This document shows positions 52,406-61,692 of a DNA stretch of 64,000 bases, in pieces. This DNA is from DATJLY01 sp035604615. GTDB lineage: Bacteria; Pseudomonadota; Alphaproteobacteria; ATCC43930; CGMCC-115725. The stretch spans positions 62,001 to 126,000 of the forward strand of contig DATNID010000074.1 of NCBI GenBank assembly GCA_035604615.1. The letters are read 5' to 3'. Below the pieces are notes generated by a model. The model had not been told where the DNA came from, did no database searches, and saw nothing but the letters and a program-made list of their open reading frames with translations. Position numbers and translations under genes: made by a program. How positions within the stretch are numbered: position 1 is the first letter of the stretch; each line of letters begins with the position of its first letter.

Positions 52406-54702
52406 GCGCCCCGGATCGCGCGCCAGATGCGCTCCGGCGTCGCCGGCATCTCGATGTGGCGCACGCCGTGGCGCGCGAGCGCATCGGCGATGGCGTTGAT
52501 GACCGCCGCCGTCGCCGGCGTGGTGCCGCATTCGCCGGCGCCCTTGATGCCGAGCGGATTGCTTGCGGCAAGCGTCTCATTGTTGGCGGTCGCGAAGGAC
52601 GGCAGATCGTCGGCGCGCGGCATCGCGTAATCGAGGAACGAGCCAGTCACAAGCTGCGCCGATCCCGCACCGTAGACGCAAGTCTCCATCAGCGCCTGGC
52701 CGACGCTTTGCGCGATGCCGCCATGGACCTGGCCCGCCACGATCATCGGATTGATCACGCGGCCGACATCGTCCACCGTGACGTAACGCGCGAGCGTGAG
52801 CGCGCCGGTCTCGGGATCGATCTCGATCTCGCACGCGGCGGCGCCGGTGGGATGGGCGTGGAGGCGCTGGCCGATCTCCTCGGTCGCGGCGAGCGGGCCG
52901 CCCTGCGCCGCAAGCTCGTAGAGGCCGATTGAGCGGTCGGTGCCGGCGACGGTGAAGCGTCCGGCCTCGTAGACGATGTCGCTCGCGGCGGCCTCGAGTG
53001 CGTTCGCCGCACGATCGCGGCCGCGCGCGATGATCGTGTCGCTGGCGCGCACCAGGATGGTCCCGCCGAGCCGCATCGAGCGGTCGGAATGCGAGCCGCC
53101 GCCGCTGACCGCCAGGTCGGAGTCGCCGAACATCACCGCCACCTGGTCAAGCGGGATTTGAAGTTGCGATGCCACCACCTGGGCGAACACCGTCTCGTGG
53201 CCCTGGCCGCTCGCCTGCGTGCCGATGACCACGGTGACACGGCCCTCGGGCAGGACGCGGAGATCGGTGCGCTCGGTCGGCATGCCCGTCGGCGATTCGA
53301 GGTAGTTGGCAACGCCGATCCCGGCAAGACGGCCGCGCGCGGCGGCTTCATCGCGCCGCACCTGAAATCCGGCCCAATCTATGAGGCCGAGCGCAGTCGC
53401 GAGATTATCCGCGAAAGCGCCGCTGTCGTAGCAGTGGCCGAGCGCGGACCGATAGGGCAATGCGGCGATCAGGTTGCGCTGGCGCAGCTCGGCACGATCG
53501 AGCGTCATCTCCGACGCGGCGAGGTCGATGAGTCGCTCCAGAACGAAAGTCGCCTCGGGCCGGCCGGCGCCGCGATAGACGCCGACCGGGAGCGTGTTGG
53601 TCACGACGCCGCGCACGCCGACATGGATCGCTGGAATGTCGTAGACGCCGCCCGCCATCCGCAGGAGATTAGCCAGCACCGCGAACGACACGGGATGCGA
53701 GCCGAGATTGCCGACATAGTCGATGGTGAGGCCGAGGAACCGGCCGGCGGCATCGAGTGCCAGCGCCGCCTCGGCGTGGATCTCGCGCGCCTGGAAATCG
53801 CTGAGGAAGCTCTCCGCCCGGGTCGCGGTCCATTTGACCGGCAATGCCACCCGCCGAGACGCCCACAGCAGCAGCGGATACTCGGGATAGCACGGCGAGC
53901 GCACGCCGAACCCGCCGCCGACATCGCCGGTGACGACGCGCACACGCGAATGCGGCACGCGCAGCGCGCCTACCACCCCGTTCTTGTGGCGATGCACGCC
54001 TTGGCTCGCCGAATAAAGCGTGTAGCCGTCGCTGCCCGGATCGTGGACGCCCAAGGCCGCGCGCGGCTCCAACGGCATGGGGCAAACGCGCTGGTTGCGC
54101 GAGGTGAAGCGCACGACGCGATGCGCGCGCGCGAAGGCGGCATCTGTCGCGCCACGGTCGCCGTTGGACGATCGCACGAGCAGATTGTCGGGCCAGCCGT
54201 CCCACAGCGCGAGCGCGCCGGGCGCCAGGGCCTCGAGCGCGTCGCTGACCGCAGGCAGCGCCTCGTAGCGCGGTTCGACCAGCTCGGCGGCGTCGCGCGC
54301 TTCCTCCGCAGTCCTTGCGACGACCATCGCCACCGCCTCGCCGACATGGCGCACACGATCGACCGCAAGCGGCATCTGCAAAGGCAACGGCTCATGCGGC
54401 AAGGTGCCGGGACCGAAGGCCGGCTTCGAAATGTCGAGATGGTCGACGCCAGCCGGCATGTGGTTGAGCCCGCCCAACCCGTCGGCGGCATAATCGTGCC
54501 CGGTGAGAATTGCGAGCACCCCCGGCGCGCGCCGCGCCCGCTCGACATCGACCGCGAGCACCTTCGCATGCGCGTGGACCGAGCGCACGAAAGCGGCGTG
54601 GACCTGGCCGGGCAGGTGGAGATCGTCAGCGAAGCGGCCGAGCCCGGTGAGGAGCCTGCGGTCCTCGGTGCGCGGGACGGATTGTCCGATGAGCGAGTCC
54701 AT
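52402..54702 (-). CDS. CoxL-type molybdopterin subunit (copy B)
   Basis: A 766-residue molybdenum hydroxylase large subunit with GQSVPRTEDRRLLTGLGRFA at the N-terminus. The form II-like active-site loop is GVYRGAGRPEATF, and GAGECGTTPATAA carries the catalytic Glu. ATG 54702 starts the conserved N-terminus. It is divergent from copy C, 86 nt away, so both probably share a promoter region. It has no own FAD or FeS subunit on its strand; the CoxM/CoxS pair lies behind copy C. Confidence 0.9.
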   Translation of the reverse strand: MDSLIGQSVPRTEDRRLLTGLGRFADDLHLPGQVHAAFVRSVHAHAKVLAVDVERARRAPGVLAILTGHDYAADGLGGLNHMPAGVDHLDISKPAFGPGTLPHEPLPLQMPLAVDRVRHVGEAVAMVVARTAEEARDAAELVEPRYEALPAVSDALEALAPGALALWDGWPDNLLVRSSNGDRGATDAAFARAHRVVRFTSRNQRVCPMPLEPRAALGVHDPGSDGYTLYSASQGVHRHKNGVVGALRVPHSRVRVVTGDVGGGFGVRSPCYPEYPLLLWASRRVALPVKWTATRAESFLSDFQAREIHAEAALALDAAGRFLGLTIDYVGNLGSHPVSFAVLANLLRMAGGVYDIPAIHVGVRGVVTNTLPVGVYRGAGRPEATFVLERLIDLAASEMTLDRAELRQRNLIAALPYRSALGHCYDSGAFADNLATALGLIDWAGFQVRRDEAAARGRLAGIGVANYLESPTGMPTERTDLRVLPEGRVTVVIGTQASGQGHETVFAQVVASQLQIPLDQVAVMFGDSDLAVSGGGSHSDRSMRLGGTILVRASDTIIARGRDRAANALEAAASDIVYEAGRFTVAGTDRSIGLYELAAQGGPLAATEEIGQRLHAHPTGAAACEIEIDPETGALTLARYVTVDDVGRVINPMIVAGQVHGGIAQSVGQALMETCVYGAGSAQLVTGSFLDYAMPRADDLPSFATANNETLAASNPLGIKGAGECGTTPATAAVINAIADALARHGVRHIEMPATPERIWRAIRGA

Positions 54703-54788
54703 GCGCGTGCGATCACGCACGCAATGCCCGGCCAAGTCAAGGGCGCGGCGATTGACTTCGCTTCGGGAATGAACATGCTGGGGCGCGC

Positions 54789-57218
54789 ATGAGCGCCATT
54801 GGCACCAGCGGCGCGGACGAAGCGCATCCCCTTCTCGGCAAGCCGGTGCGGCGGATCGAGGACCGCGCGCTGTTGATGGGGCGCGGCCGCTATGTCGACG
54901 ATCTACCGGTCGACCGGCGTACGCTCCATGCGCATATCGTGCGCTCGCCGCATGCCCACGCGATCATCGCCCGCATCGACGCAGCACCCGCGCTCGCCTG
55001 CGCCGGAATCCATGCCGTCATCACCGGCGAGGACGTGCGGCGCCTCACCGACCCGTTCCTGGTGGCGGTGAAGGAGCGCATTCCGCAATGGGCGCTCGCG
55101 GTCGGGCGCGTGCGCTATGTCGGCGAGCCGGTGGCGCTCGTGCTGGCCGACAATCGCTATCTCGCGGAGGATGCGGCTGAGCTGATTGCGGTTGAATATG
55201 AGCCTCTGCCGGCGGTGGTCGATGCGCGCGCGGCGCTGGCTACAGGCGCTCCTCTGATCCACGAGGAGGCCGGAACCAACGAGCTGTCGGTCCGCCGTTT
55301 CATCTATGGCGATCCCGACGGCGCCTTCGCCGCCGCCGATGCGCGCGTTTCGACCGACATCGCTTATCCGCGCAACTCGTTCACGCCGATCGAGTGTTTT
55401 GTCGTGGTGGCGGAATACGACATCGCCGACGACAGCTACGACGCGATCGCTAATTTCCAGGGGCCGTTCAGCATCCACCCGGTGATGGCGCGCGCCTTGC
55501 GCGTCCCCGGCACGCGGCTGAGGCTCAGGACTCCGGCCGACAGCGGCGGCAGCTTCGGCACGAAGCTCGCCGTCTTTCCCCACATCGTTCTCATGTGCAT
55601 CGCGTCGCGCATCGCGGGGCGGCCGGTGAAATGGGTCGAGGACCGGCTCGAGCATCTCCAGGCCGCAAGCACGGGTCCGGCGCGGATCGCGACCGCCGAG
55701 GCAGCGGTGACCCGCGAGGGACGCATTCTCGCGCTGCGCTTCGACGCTATCGAGGATTACGGCGCCTTCCTGCGCGCACCGATGCCGGGGCCGCTCTATC
55801 GCATGCACGGGGCCTCGACCGGCGCCTACGACGTGGCTCACCTCGCGGTGACGAACCGAGTCGTCCTCACCAACACGATGCCGGCGGGTCTTATACGCGG
55901 CTTCGGCGGGCCGCAGCATTATCTTGCGCTCGAGCGGCTGGTGCAGCGCATCGCCGCCGAACTGAACCTCGATCCGCTCGACGTGATCAGGCGCAACCTG
56001 GTGCGCGACTTTCCCTACCGCGCCGCCGCCGGCGCGCTTTACGATTCGGGCGACTACGCGCGCGCGGTCGAGACCGCGATCGGCGACGGCAGGCTTGCGT
56101 CGCTGCGGCAGCGGCAAAAGGAGGCGCGCGCGGCAGGCCGGCCCTTTGGCATCGGCTTCGCCGCGGTGGTCGAGCCCGGGCTTTCCAACATGGGCTATCT
56201 CTCGACCCTACTCACGGCCGAGGCGCGCGAGCGCGCCGGTCCCAAGAACGGCGCGGTGTCGCTCGCGACCGTCGCCATCGATCCCCTGGGCGCCGTCGCG
56301 GTGAGCGCTGACGTTCCGGTTGAGGGCCAGGGTCACGCCACCGTGCTCGCCCAGATTGTGGCCGACGAGCTCGGCCTCAGCGTCGAGGATGTGCGCGTCA
56401 ATCTCGAGATCGATACCGCGAAGGACGCGTGGTCGATCGCGTCCGGAACCTATTCCTCGCGCTTCGCGCCCGGCACCGCGGTGGCGGCGCACCTGGCGGC
56501 GCGGCGGATGCGCGACCGGCTCGCCGCGATTGCCGCCAAGCAGCTCAATGTTCTGCGCGACGACATCGAGTTCGCCGGCGGCAAGGTCCGCAGCCGCGGC
56601 AATCCAGACAACGCGCTCTCCTTCGCGCGCGTCGCCGGCACGGCGCATTGGTCGCCGGTCCTGCTGCCCGACGACGTGCCGCCGTCGCTGCGCGAGACCG
56701 CGTCATGGTCGCCGCCGGAGCTCGAGCCGCCGTCGCCCGACGATCGCATCAACACCTCGCTCACCTATGGCTTCGTGTTCGATTTCTGCGGCGTCGAGAT
56801 CGATCCCGCGACTTTCACCGCGCGGGTCGACCGCTATGTCACGATGCACGACGCCGGACGGCTCATCAATCCGATGCTGGCCGACGGGCAGGTGCGCGGC
56901 GCGTTCGTGCAGGGACTGGCGGCGGCGCTCTTTGAGGAATTCGTCTATGACGAGAACGGCGCATTCCTGTCGGGCACGTTCGCCGACTACCTCGTCCCCA
57001 CCGCTTCCGAGGTGCCGCCGCTCGAAATTCTGCACATCCACTCGCCCTCGCCCCTGACGCCCTTGGGCGCCAAGGGGCTGGCCGAGGGCAACTGCATGAG
57101 CGTTCCCGCCTGCATCGCCAACGCGATCGCCGACGCACTCGGGATCGCGGACGTGAACCTTCCGGCGACGCCCAAGCGGCTGCACGCGCTGATGGCAGGG
57201 CCGGAGCGGCCCGCTTGA
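54789..57218 (+). CDS. CoxL-type molybdopterin subunit (copy C)
   Basis: The 809-residue subunit starts GKPVRRIEDRALLMGRGRYV. The active-site loop differs: LIRGFGGPQHY replaces YRGxGRPE, and the base Glu is in GLAEGNC. This indicates a different substrate class from copies A and B. ATG 54789 is used. It is followed without gap by the FAD subunit (TTG overlaps its stop), then the FeS subunit and a metallo-beta-lactamase, so it forms a full heterotrimer by itself. Confidence 0.9.
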   Translation: MSAIGTSGADEAHPLLGKPVRRIEDRALLMGRGRYVDDLPVDRRTLHAHIVRSPHAHAIIARIDAAPALACAGIHAVITGEDVRRLTDPFLVAVKERIPQWALAVGRVRYVGEPVALVLADNRYLAEDAAELIAVEYEPLPAVVDARAALATGAPLIHEEAGTNELSVRRFIYGDPDGAFAAADARVSTDIAYPRNSFTPIECFVVVAEYDIADDSYDAIANFQGPFSIHPVMARALRVPGTRLRLRTPADSGGSFGTKLAVFPHIVLMCIASRIAGRPVKWVEDRLEHLQAASTGPARIATAEAAVTREGRILALRFDAIEDYGAFLRAPMPGPLYRMHGASTGAYDVAHLAVTNRVVLTNTMPAGLIRGFGGPQHYLALERLVQRIAAELNLDPLDVIRRNLVRDFPYRAAAGALYDSGDYARAVETAIGDGRLASLRQRQKEARAAGRPFGIGFAAVVEPGLSNMGYLSTLLTAEARERAGPKNGAVSLATVAIDPLGAVAVSADVPVEGQGHATVLAQIVADELGLSVEDVRVNLEIDTAKDAWSIASGTYSSRFAPGTAVAAHLAARRMRDRLAAIAAKQLNVLRDDIEFAGGKVRSRGNPDNALSFARVAGTAHWSPVLLPDDVPPSLRETASWSPPELEPPSPDDRINTSLTYGFVFDFCGVEIDPATFTARVDRYVTMHDAGRLINPMLADGQVRGAFVQGLAAALFEEFVYDENGAFLSGTFADYLVPTASEVPPLEILHIHSPSPLTPLGAKGLAEGNCMSVPACIANAIADALGIADVNLPATPKRLHALMAGPERPA

Positions 57219-58039
57219 AGCCGCGCCCGTTCGACTATCTGCGGCCCCGATCGGTGGACGAGGCCATCGAAGCTTTGGCGGAGCATGGCGATAAGGCGCG
57301 CGTGCTCGCCGGGGGTCAGTCGCTGGTGGCGATGCTCAATTTCCGCCTGCTCGCGCCCCAGGCGCTCATTGACATCGGCGGGCTCGAGGAGCTCGATGAC
57401 ATCCGGCGCGCCGATGGCCGGCTCGAAATCGGCGCGGCGGTGACGCAGAATCGGCTCCTCGCCGAGCCGGGCCTCGCGCGTGAGCTGCCGCTCCTCGCCG
57501 CAGCGCTGCCCTTCGTCGGCCATTTCCAGACCCGTAACCGCGGCACCGTATGCGGCTCGGTGGCGCATGCCGATCCGAGCGCGGAGATTCCGCTGGTGCT
57601 GGCGATGCTGGAGGGCGAGGTAGTGCTGCGCTCGGCGCGCGGTACGCGGAATGCTGCCGCCGACGAATTCCAGCGCGGCATGCTCGCCACATCGCGCGCG
57701 CCCGACGAGCTGATCGTGGCGGTCACGCTGCCGCTGCGCACCTCCAAGCGCGTCGCCTTCAGAGAAGTCGCGCGCCGCCAAGGCGATTTCGCCATCGTCG
57801 CGGTCGCGGCCATGGTCGAGGAGGAATGCGTGCGGATCGGCGTCGGCGGCATCGCCGACCGGCCGGCGGTGCGGCGGATCGCGGCGCGCGGCGAGTCCGA
57901 CATCGCGCAGGCGCTCGACGCGCTTGCGTTGGAGCTGGGCGGGTATGACGATCTGCACGCGAGCGCACGGATGCGGCGCGACCTGCTGCGGCGGATTGGT
58001 CCCATCGTAGTGCGGGAGGCGCTCGCATGCGCCGCGTGA
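57215..58039 (+). CDS. CoxM-type FAD-binding subunit
   Basis: The 274-residue protein has the FAD-binding pattern of the middle subunit of molybdenum hydroxylases: PFDYLRPRSVDEAIEAL, AGGQSLVAMLNFRL and TVCGSVAHADPSAEIP. It passes electrons from the FeS subunit to an acceptor. TTG 57215 is used, overlapping the copy C stop in TTGA. The FeS subunit overlaps its 3' end by 13 nt. It may also serve copies A and B, which lack their own (inference). Confidence 0.91.
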   Translation: MKPRPFDYLRPRSVDEAIEALAEHGDKARVLAGGQSLVAMLNFRLLAPQALIDIGGLEELDDIRRADGRLEIGAAVTQNRLLAEPGLARELPLLAAALPFVGHFQTRNRGTVCGSVAHADPSAEIPLVLAMLEGEVVLRSARGTRNAAADEFQRGMLATSRAPDELIVAVTLPLRTSKRVAFREVARRQGDFAIVAVAAMVEEECVRIGVGGIADRPAVRRIAARGESDIAQALDALALELGGYDDLHASARMRRDLLRRIGPIVVREALACAA

Positions 58040-58527
58040 AGAGCGACGAGCGCGCCCAAATCCGCCTCACCCTCAACGGGCGCGCGGTCTTAGGGCTGGC
58101 CGAGCCGCGCATGCTGCTGAGCGATTTCCTGCGCGAGGTGTTGGGCGCGACCGGGACGCATGTCGGCTGCGAGCATGGCGTGTGCGGCTGCTGCACCGTG
58201 CTGATCGACGGCATCGCCTGCCGCTCGTGCCTCGTCTTCGCGGTGCAGGCCGAGGGGCGGTCGGTCGCGACGGTCGAATCGCTCGCCGCCACCGACGGCA
58301 CGCTCAACCGGCTGCAGCGCGCCTTTCGCGAGCATCACGCGCTGCAATGCGGCTTCTGCACACCCGGCATCCTGATGTCCTTCACCGACTATCTCGGCCG
58401 CAATCAAGCGCCGAGCGAGGCGCAACTGCGCGACGTGCTGAGCGGCCATCTCTGCCGCTGCACCGGCTATGATGGGATCATGCGTGCCGTTATCGACGCG
58501 GCAGGGCCAAAGAGCGAGGACCCGTGA
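58027..58527 (+). CDS. CoxS-type 2Fe-2S subunit
   Basis: The 166-residue protein carries the plant-type cluster CEHGVCGCCTVLIDG and, in the C-terminal half, CGFCTPG and CRCTGY for the second 2Fe-2S cluster. All eight ligands are present. ATG 58027 lies inside the end of the CoxM gene. Its stop overlaps the start of the metallo-beta-lactamase gene as GTGA. It completes the L-M-S operon. Confidence 0.92.
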   Translation: MRRVKSDERAQIRLTLNGRAVLGLAEPRMLLSDFLREVLGATGTHVGCEHGVCGCCTVLIDGIACRSCLVFAVQAEGRSVATVESLAATDGTLNRLQRAFREHHALQCGFCTPGILMSFTDYLGRNQAPSEAQLRDVLSGHLCRCTGYDGIMRAVIDAAGPKSEDP

Positions 58528-59585
58528 ACGACACTTCACCCCGTGCGCCCTCGGCCGAGGAAGCGCTCGACTATCCCTTTACCGACTACCCGCCCGAGCG
58601 CGGCGCGATCGAGGTCGCGGACGGCATCTTCTGGCTGTCGACGCCGCTCCCTTTCGCGGGCCTGCGCCAGGTCAATCTGTGGCTGCTGCGCGACGGCGAC
58701 GGCTGGACCATGGTCGATTGCGGTTATGGCTACGAGGCGGCGCGCGCGACGATCGATGCGGTATGGCACGCGACCTTGCAGGACCGTCCGATCACGCGCC
58801 TCGTCGTCACCCATTTCCATCCCGACCATGCCGGCAATTCGGGATGGATCGCCGCGCGCTGGGGCATTCGGCCGGTGATGACGCAGGGCGAGTGGTTCAG
58901 CGCCAATCTCGCCCTGCGCGACCGCTTCGAGGACGCGGTGGCGCACCGTGTCGCGTTCTTTCGCGCGCACGGGCTCGACGAGGCGCGGATCGAGGTGTTC
59001 GCCAAGGGCGCCGTTCTCTACGCCGCCGGCGTCGGCTTGCCGCCCGCCTTCACCCGGGTGCGCGACGGCGATGCGCTCGCCATCGGCGGCGACCGCTGGA
59101 CCGTCGTCACCGGCGAGGGCCATTCGCCGGAGCATGCCGCGCTCTACTGCGCCGCGCGGAAAATTCTCATCTCCGGCGACCAGGTGCTGCCGACCATCAC
59201 CACCAATATCAGCGTGTGGCCGACCGAGCCCGACGGCGATCCGCTCGGCCTCTTTCTCGAGACCGGGCGGCGCCTCGCCGGGCTGCTCGATCCCGCGACC
59301 TTCGTGCTGCCGTCGCATCGCAAGCCGTTCCGCAACGTCCATCGCCGCCTGGCGCAGCTCGCGCACCATCACGAGGAGCGGCTCGACCTGATCTTGCGCG
59401 CGACCGATACCGAGACCAGCGCCGCCGCGCTCATCGACGTGATGTTCCAGCGCACGCTCGATGGCCACCAGATGGGCTTCGCCATGGGCGAGGCCATTGC
59501 GCACCTCAACCACCTGGTGACGCGCGGGCGGATGGAGCGGATGCGCGACGAAGCGGGGACCGTGCGCTACCGCAAGCGCGGCTAA
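58524..59585 (+). CDS. Metallo-beta-lactamase fold hydrolase
   Basis: The 353-residue protein has the zinc motif THFHPDHAGN, a later metal His in GEGHSPEH and the Asp in SGDQVLP, so the binuclear site looks complete. A helical C-terminal extension (about 80 residues) follows. It could hydrolyse a thioester, lactone or similar bond. GTG 58524 overlaps the CoxS stop, so it is translated with the hydroxylase and probably acts on the hydroxylated product. Confidence 0.88.
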   Translation: MNDTSPRAPSAEEALDYPFTDYPPERGAIEVADGIFWLSTPLPFAGLRQVNLWLLRDGDGWTMVDCGYGYEAARATIDAVWHATLQDRPITRLVVTHFHPDHAGNSGWIAARWGIRPVMTQGEWFSANLALRDRFEDAVAHRVAFFRAHGLDEARIEVFAKGAVLYAAGVGLPPAFTRVRDGDALAIGGDRWTVVTGEGHSPEHAALYCAARKILISGDQVLPTITTNISVWPTEPDGDPLGLFLETGRRLAGLLDPATFVLPSHRKPFRNVHRRLAQLAHHHEERLDLILRATDTETSAAALIDVMFQRTLDGHQMGFAMGEAIAHLNHLVTRGRMERMRDEAGTVRYRKRG

Positions 59586-59620
59586 GGCACGTTGCCCTTA
59601 AGTCGGCCGCCATATGGCAT

Positions 59621-59689
59621 TTTTAGCGCAGAGGACGCGGGGGTTGCGCGGTGTACGCGGAACGTGAATTGCGAACCTCCGCGCTAAAA
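59621..59689. terminator. Long-range inverted repeat between convergent genes
   Basis: TTTTAGCGC (59621-59629) pairs with GCGCTAAAA (59681-59689) in the 118-nt spacer between the metallo-beta-lactamase and the convergent hydrolase. T- and A-tracts lie on its outer edges, but the 51-nt loop is long for an intrinsic terminator. A bidirectional terminator or a small repeat are both possible. Confidence 0.3.
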
Positions 59690-59703
59690 TCTTGGCCGCT
59701 CGA

Positions 59704-60468
59704 TCAGAATTTGCCTTGGAGACCCGCGATAAAGTCTGAGCACAAATCGAGCATGCGCTCGGACTGGTCGCGGAAGGGATCGTGGCCGCAATGGTCGAGC
59801 TTGGCGAGCGCGACCGGGCCGGCGGCGGCGCGCGCGACCTCGTCGATCTGGCGCATGGTGCCGTAAATGTCGTCGTCGCCCTGGATCGCGAGCAGCTTGG
59901 CGCGGATCGCGGGCAACAGCGTCACGATCGACCAGCCACGGAATTCGGGCGCGAGCCAGAACGACGCCCAGGCGTCGAACATCGCATCGGCGTCGCGGTG
60001 ATGGCGCGCGAGCCGGGCGCGCAGATTGCCCGTTTGCCAATCTTCGCGTTGGCGCTCGATGGCGCGCCAGGTGATCTCCTCGTCGAGGACGTGGGGCGCG
60101 ACCACGATGGCGCCGCGCGCCTTGTGCCCGGCGGCGAGGTAAGCCAACGCGATGGTCGCGCCGTCGCTGTGGCCCACGAGCGCGACATCGTCGAGGCCGA
60201 GCGCGGCGAGGAGCGCGGGCAGCGCCTCCGTTCCTTGCCGCAGCAAATAATCGACCGGGCGCGGCCCGGGCTCGGGATCGGAATTGCCATGGCCGAGGCG
60301 GGAGTAGACGAGGGTCGCGCGGCCGGTACGCACGGCGAGGCGCGCAGGAAAACCCCGCCACATCGAGACGGAGCCCAGCCCCTGGTGCAAGAACACGAGC
60401 GTCGGCGCGCTGCCCGGCGTCCGCGCGACCTCGAAGCGGCGTCCGCCGAGCGCGACGAAATCCGTCAC
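59704..60468 (-). CDS. Alpha/beta hydrolase
   Basis: The 254-residue protein has the alpha/beta hydrolase fold: oxyanion region VFLHQGLGSVSMWRGFP, nucleophile elbow GHSDGATIAL, acid in IQGDDDIYG and His in LDHCGHDPF. GTG 60468 is chosen because it overlaps the stop of the 2OG oxygenase as GTGA. The pair probably catalyses consecutive steps. The substrate cannot be told; the fold includes C-C bond hydrolases and esterases. No signal peptide is present. Confidence 0.87.
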   Translation of the reverse strand: MTDFVALGGRRFEVARTPGSAPTLVFLHQGLGSVSMWRGFPARLAVRTGRATLVYSRLGHGNSDPEPGPRPVDYLLRQGTEALPALLAALGLDDVALVGHSDGATIALAYLAAGHKARGAIVVAPHVLDEEITWRAIERQREDWQTGNLRARLARHHRDADAMFDAWASFWLAPEFRGWSIVTLLPAIRAKLLAIQGDDDIYGTMRQIDEVARAAAGPVALAKLDHCGHDPFRDQSERMLDLCSDFIAGLQGKF

Positions 60469-61463
60469 TCGTAGAGCGCGTCGTAGACCTTGGGCGTCAG
60501 CTCGGCCATGTATTCGCCGAACGACAGCGGCGGATAGCGCGCCGGCTCGCCCGGCCCCTGGCAGGTCGGGAGACACGCGAGCTTCACGTCCCACCGCGTG
60601 CCGAAGAAGAACGGGATCGAATAGCGCGTCTCGCCCTTGAGGTTGATCACGCGGTGCGGCGTCGAGCGGAAGCGGTCGTTGGTCCAGCGCTGCCCCATGT
60701 CGGCCATGTTCACGAGGAAGCAACCGTCGAGCGCCGGCGCCTGGATCCATTCGCCGGCGCGGGTCAGGATCTCGAGCCCGGGCTTCTTTGCCTGGGCAAG
60801 CAAGGTCATGTAGCCGTAATCGGTGTGCGGGCTGATGCCGAACTGGCCCTCGTTGGCCTCCTCGCGCGGCGGATAGCATAGGAGCCGCAGCGTGTTCACC
60901 GGCGGATCGAAGGCCTCGTGCGTGGTGAAATAATCGGCCGGCAGGCCGAGCGCCACGGCCTGCAGCGGCAGCAGCTTCAGCCCCAGCGCGGTCATCGCCG
61001 CGTAGTATTCGAGGCAGGTCTCGCGGAAGCCGGGCAGGTCCGCGGGCCAGCGATTGTCGAACACCCAGCTGTGCCCGGCGCGGCGATAGGGATGGTCGGG
61101 ACCGTACTCGGCCTTGACGTAGAAGGATGCGCTGCGGTCGGGATAGGTGTGGCCCGAATGCTTCAAGCGCTGCGTCTGGCCGCCGAGCGGGAGATAGCCC
61201 ACGATTTTGCCCTGGACCTTGACCGCCAACTTGCGCTCGAGCGGCAGCGCATGGAACCGCTCGGTCTCGACGAAGACCCGGTCGATGAGCGCCTGCGGAA
61301 TGCCGTGATTGGCGATGAAATAGAAGCCCAGCTCCTCGGCAGCGCGGCCCAACGCGCGCGCGGTACGCTCGAGCGCACCCGTCTCGCCCGCGAGATAGGG
61401 CGCGAGGTCGATGACCGCGATCCGCGTTGCGGCCGGTGCGTCGATAGTGTTCAGCGCGCTCAT
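60465..61463 (-). CDS. 2-oxoglutarate/Fe(II) oxygenase, isopenicillin N synthase-like
   Basis: The 332-residue enzyme has the DIOX_N start (IAVIDLAPYLAGE and FYFIANHGIP) and the iron triad HTD in SPHTDYGYMTLL with the distal His in STPHRVIN. The 2-oxoglutarate Arg-Ser pair is RYSIPFF. It should hydroxylate or desaturate a small molecule. ATG 61463 is used. It is translationally coupled with the hydrolase and lies downstream of the palindromic intergenic repeat. Confidence 0.9.
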   Translation of the reverse strand: MSALNTIDAPAATRIAVIDLAPYLAGETGALERTARALGRAAEELGFYFIANHGIPQALIDRVFVETERFHALPLERKLAVKVQGKIVGYLPLGGQTQRLKHSGHTYPDRSASFYVKAEYGPDHPYRRAGHSWVFDNRWPADLPGFRETCLEYYAAMTALGLKLLPLQAVALGLPADYFTTHEAFDPPVNTLRLLCYPPREEANEGQFGISPHTDYGYMTLLAQAKKPGLEILTRAGEWIQAPALDGCFLVNMADMGQRWTNDRFRSTPHRVINLKGETRYSIPFFFGTRWDVKLACLPTCQGPGEPARYPPLSFGEYMAELTPKVYDALYE

Positions 61464-61554
61464 CCAGAGGCCTCCGTGGCTCTGGAAAAAGCGTAGGCAG
61501 CGCGCGCGATGCTGTCAATGCGCGGCCCGGTCGCTTTCGGCTGCATACCGGCCC

Positions 61555-61668
61555 GTGCGTCCTTCGCCTACGCTTCGATTAGCTCAGGGTGAAGAACATT
61601 CTTGATGGCACAAAGAAAGGCGCCTCATCCTGAGCGGTCGATCGCATGCGATCGACCGAAGGACGCAC
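61555..61668. repeat. Palindromic intergenic repeat (nested inverted repeats)
   Basis: A perfect 12-bp inverted pair (GTGCGTCCTTCG at 61555-61566, CGAAGGACGCAC at 61657-61668) encloses a second imperfect pair (about 61581-61594 and 61623-61635). A perfect 22-bp palindrome lies at 61636-61657, centred between bases 61646 and 61647. The middle arms read like CCTCATCCTGAG elements found scattered in rhizobial and related intergenic DNA. It lies between the 2OG-oxygenase and MetE-like genes, and both neighbours are on the minus strand. No similar copy was seen elsewhere in the window. Confidence 0.65.
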
Positions 61669-61692
61669 GACATTCGTGATATCGGCTTTCGC

